From NCBI GenBank assembly GCA_045646965.1, contig JAZRLR010000031.1, positions 1 to 23,193 of the forward strand: a DNA stretch of 23,193 nt, given 5' to 3'. How positions within the stretch are numbered: the first letter of the stretch is position 1; each line of letters begins with the position of its first letter. The translations under genes were made by a program, and so were the position numbers. Under the pieces are notes generated by a model. The model was not told the DNA's origin, did not search any database, and saw nothing but the letters and a program-made list of their open reading frames with translations. This document shows positions 22,309 through 23,193 of this stretch, in pieces. Source of the stretch: HGM04593 sp045646965. Lineage in GTDB: Bacteria; Bacteroidota; Bacteroidia; Bacteroidales; Bacteroidaceae.

Positions 22309-23193
22309 CTATTTTTTCCAATCCATCACAAGCGAGGGCGACTCGCCTTTCTCGAGCAGGCTCTTCATTCTGCGCATATATGCGTCGCTGTGTCCGAAGA
22401 ACATCTTATACCCCTCGCACAGCACGTTCATATAGGGCTCGCCGTTCTTTGCATAGCCGAAACGATGCTTGGGACACTCGCCTCGGCACAGAAAATAGTA
22501 GTTGCAACGCTTGCACTCCATAGGAAGAGCCTCGCGCTTGTCGCGGCCAAACTGCTGCTGCTCCTCGCTGCGATACATATCGACAAGCTCACCCTCGGCG
22601 ATATTGCCCAGGCGATATTCGGGATAGACGAAGTGGTCACACGAATAGACATCGCCGTTGTGCTCCACCACAAGACCGTCTCCGCACACCTCGCCAAAGG
22701 CACAGAGCGGCGGCTGTACGCCACACCAGTTGGCAAGTGTCACATCGAACAGCTGCACAAACACATTACCCACATCGCGTTTCATCCACTCGTCGAACAC
22801 ATCGCACATAAACTGCCCATACCCCGTCGCACTCACAGACCAGGGAGCCTCCACGGCATCCTCCTCGTCGGGAGACACAATCACAGGCCTGCCCTGCGGA
22901 CGCATCTTCACATATTCCACCACAGGCAGAAACTGTATGTAGCGATTGAGCGAACGCAAGAATTTATACACCTCGGCACCGCGTCCTTCGCAACGCTTGT
23001 TTACCGTGGAGAGGAGGTTAAACTCCACCCCGCTGCGGGCAAAGCTCTCCACAGCCTTCATCACCCTCGAGAATGTGGGTGCGCCGCCGCAGTCGCGGCG
23101 GAACGCATCGTGTATATCCTCGGGGCCGTCGAGTGACAGGCCTATAAGAAAATTGTTTTCCTTGAAGAAACTGCACCACTCCTCGTTGAGCAG
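22309..23193 (-). CDS. Anaerobic sulfatase-maturing enzyme (radical SAM/SPASM), C-terminal part, cut by window edge
   Basis: The reading frame is open to the right edge, giving 294 visible residues; the start and the radical SAM CxxxCxxC cluster lie outside. Visible parts: ISLDGP-type IGLSLDGPEDIHDAFR near the edge (SAM-binding barrel), GGAPTFSRVMKA, then a SPASM region with cysteines for two auxiliary Fe-S clusters: CGVQPPLCAFGEVCGDG, YSCDHFVYPEY, ECKRCNYYFLCRGECPKHR and VLCEGYKMFF. This pattern is typical of enzymes that convert a sulfatase active-site Cys or Ser to formylglycine. Such sulfatases remove sulfate from host or algal glycans in Bacteroidota. No sulfatase gene is in the window. 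A shorter reading from a GTG/ATG at 23064 would cut the barrel and is not used. Confidence 0.93.
   Translation of the reverse strand: MLNEEWCSFFKENNFLIGLSLDGPEDIHDAFRRDCGGAPTFSRVMKAVESFARSGVEFNLLSTVNKRCEGRGAEVYKFLRSLNRYIQFLPVVEYVKMRPQGRPVIVSPDEEDAVEAPWSVSATGYGQFMCDVFDEWMKRDVGNVFVQLFDVTLANWCGVQPPLCAFGEVCGDGLVVEHNGDVYSCDHFVYPEYRLGNIAEGELVDMYRSEEQQQFGRDKREALPMECKRCNYYFLCRGECPKHRFGYAKNGEPYMNVLCEGYKMFFGHSDAYMRRMKSLLEKGESPSLVMDWKK

Overview
The window looks like a chromosomal segment of a Bacteroidota organism, most likely order Bacteroidales. Supporting evidence: several promoters fit the phylum-specific TTTG / TAnnTTTG pattern, Shine-Dalgarno-like sites are mostly absent, and many genes are typical of the group (LptD-type barrel, DUF4834, T9SS-type C-terminal tail, NagB/PIG-L fusion, anaerobic sulfatase-maturing enzyme). 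Genus and species cannot be set from this sequence alone.

Layout, left to right. Positions 1-141 are the right end of an IS3-family insertion sequence, running off the left edge. Next come asnA and ung, almost abutting, on the + strand. A perfect bidirectional terminator separates them from an LptD-like gene and an HD-domain hydrolase gene on the - strand. Diverging from these is a five-gene + strand operon (5827-10294): a VTC-type polyphosphate polymerase, a DUF4956 membrane protein, a DUF2490 outer-membrane barrel, a small secreted protein with a T9SS-like tail, and a secreted Cthe_2159-like beta-helix protein. It ends in a strong terminator shared with the convergent pyrH. A small membrane-protein gene then faces the - strand cluster yraN-mmcQ/yjbR-birA. 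A ribbon-helix-helix-like gene and tadA follow on +, facing the - strand phospholipid cluster psd-pssA-DUF4834. The + strand group dnaE-trxA-acidic protein comes next. The right end holds, on -, a NagB/PIG-L fusion and the C-terminal part of an anaerobic sulfatase-maturing enzyme, cut by the window edge.

Most of the window is core metabolism and housekeeping: asparagine synthesis, uracil repair, LPS export, UMP phosphorylation, biotinylation, tRNA editing, phosphatidylethanolamine synthesis, replication and redox. The accessory part of most interest is the VTC operon. It combines a cytoplasmic polymer-forming tunnel enzyme, an inner-membrane protein, an outer-membrane barrel and two exported proteins that share an N-terminal module. 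This is the layout expected of an envelope-spanning system that makes or displays a polymer, but the product and the partnership are inferred, not shown. Other points worth attention are a terminator-like hairpin in the asnA leader, a complete set of PHP metal ligands in DnaE, and a NagB domain in which the usual catalytic His and its neighbouring Asp are replaced.

No tRNA, rRNA, CRISPR array or prophage was seen. Apart from the IS end, the two longest gene-free stretches (102-399 and 5530-5826) are just under 300 bases and hold mainly promoter elements.
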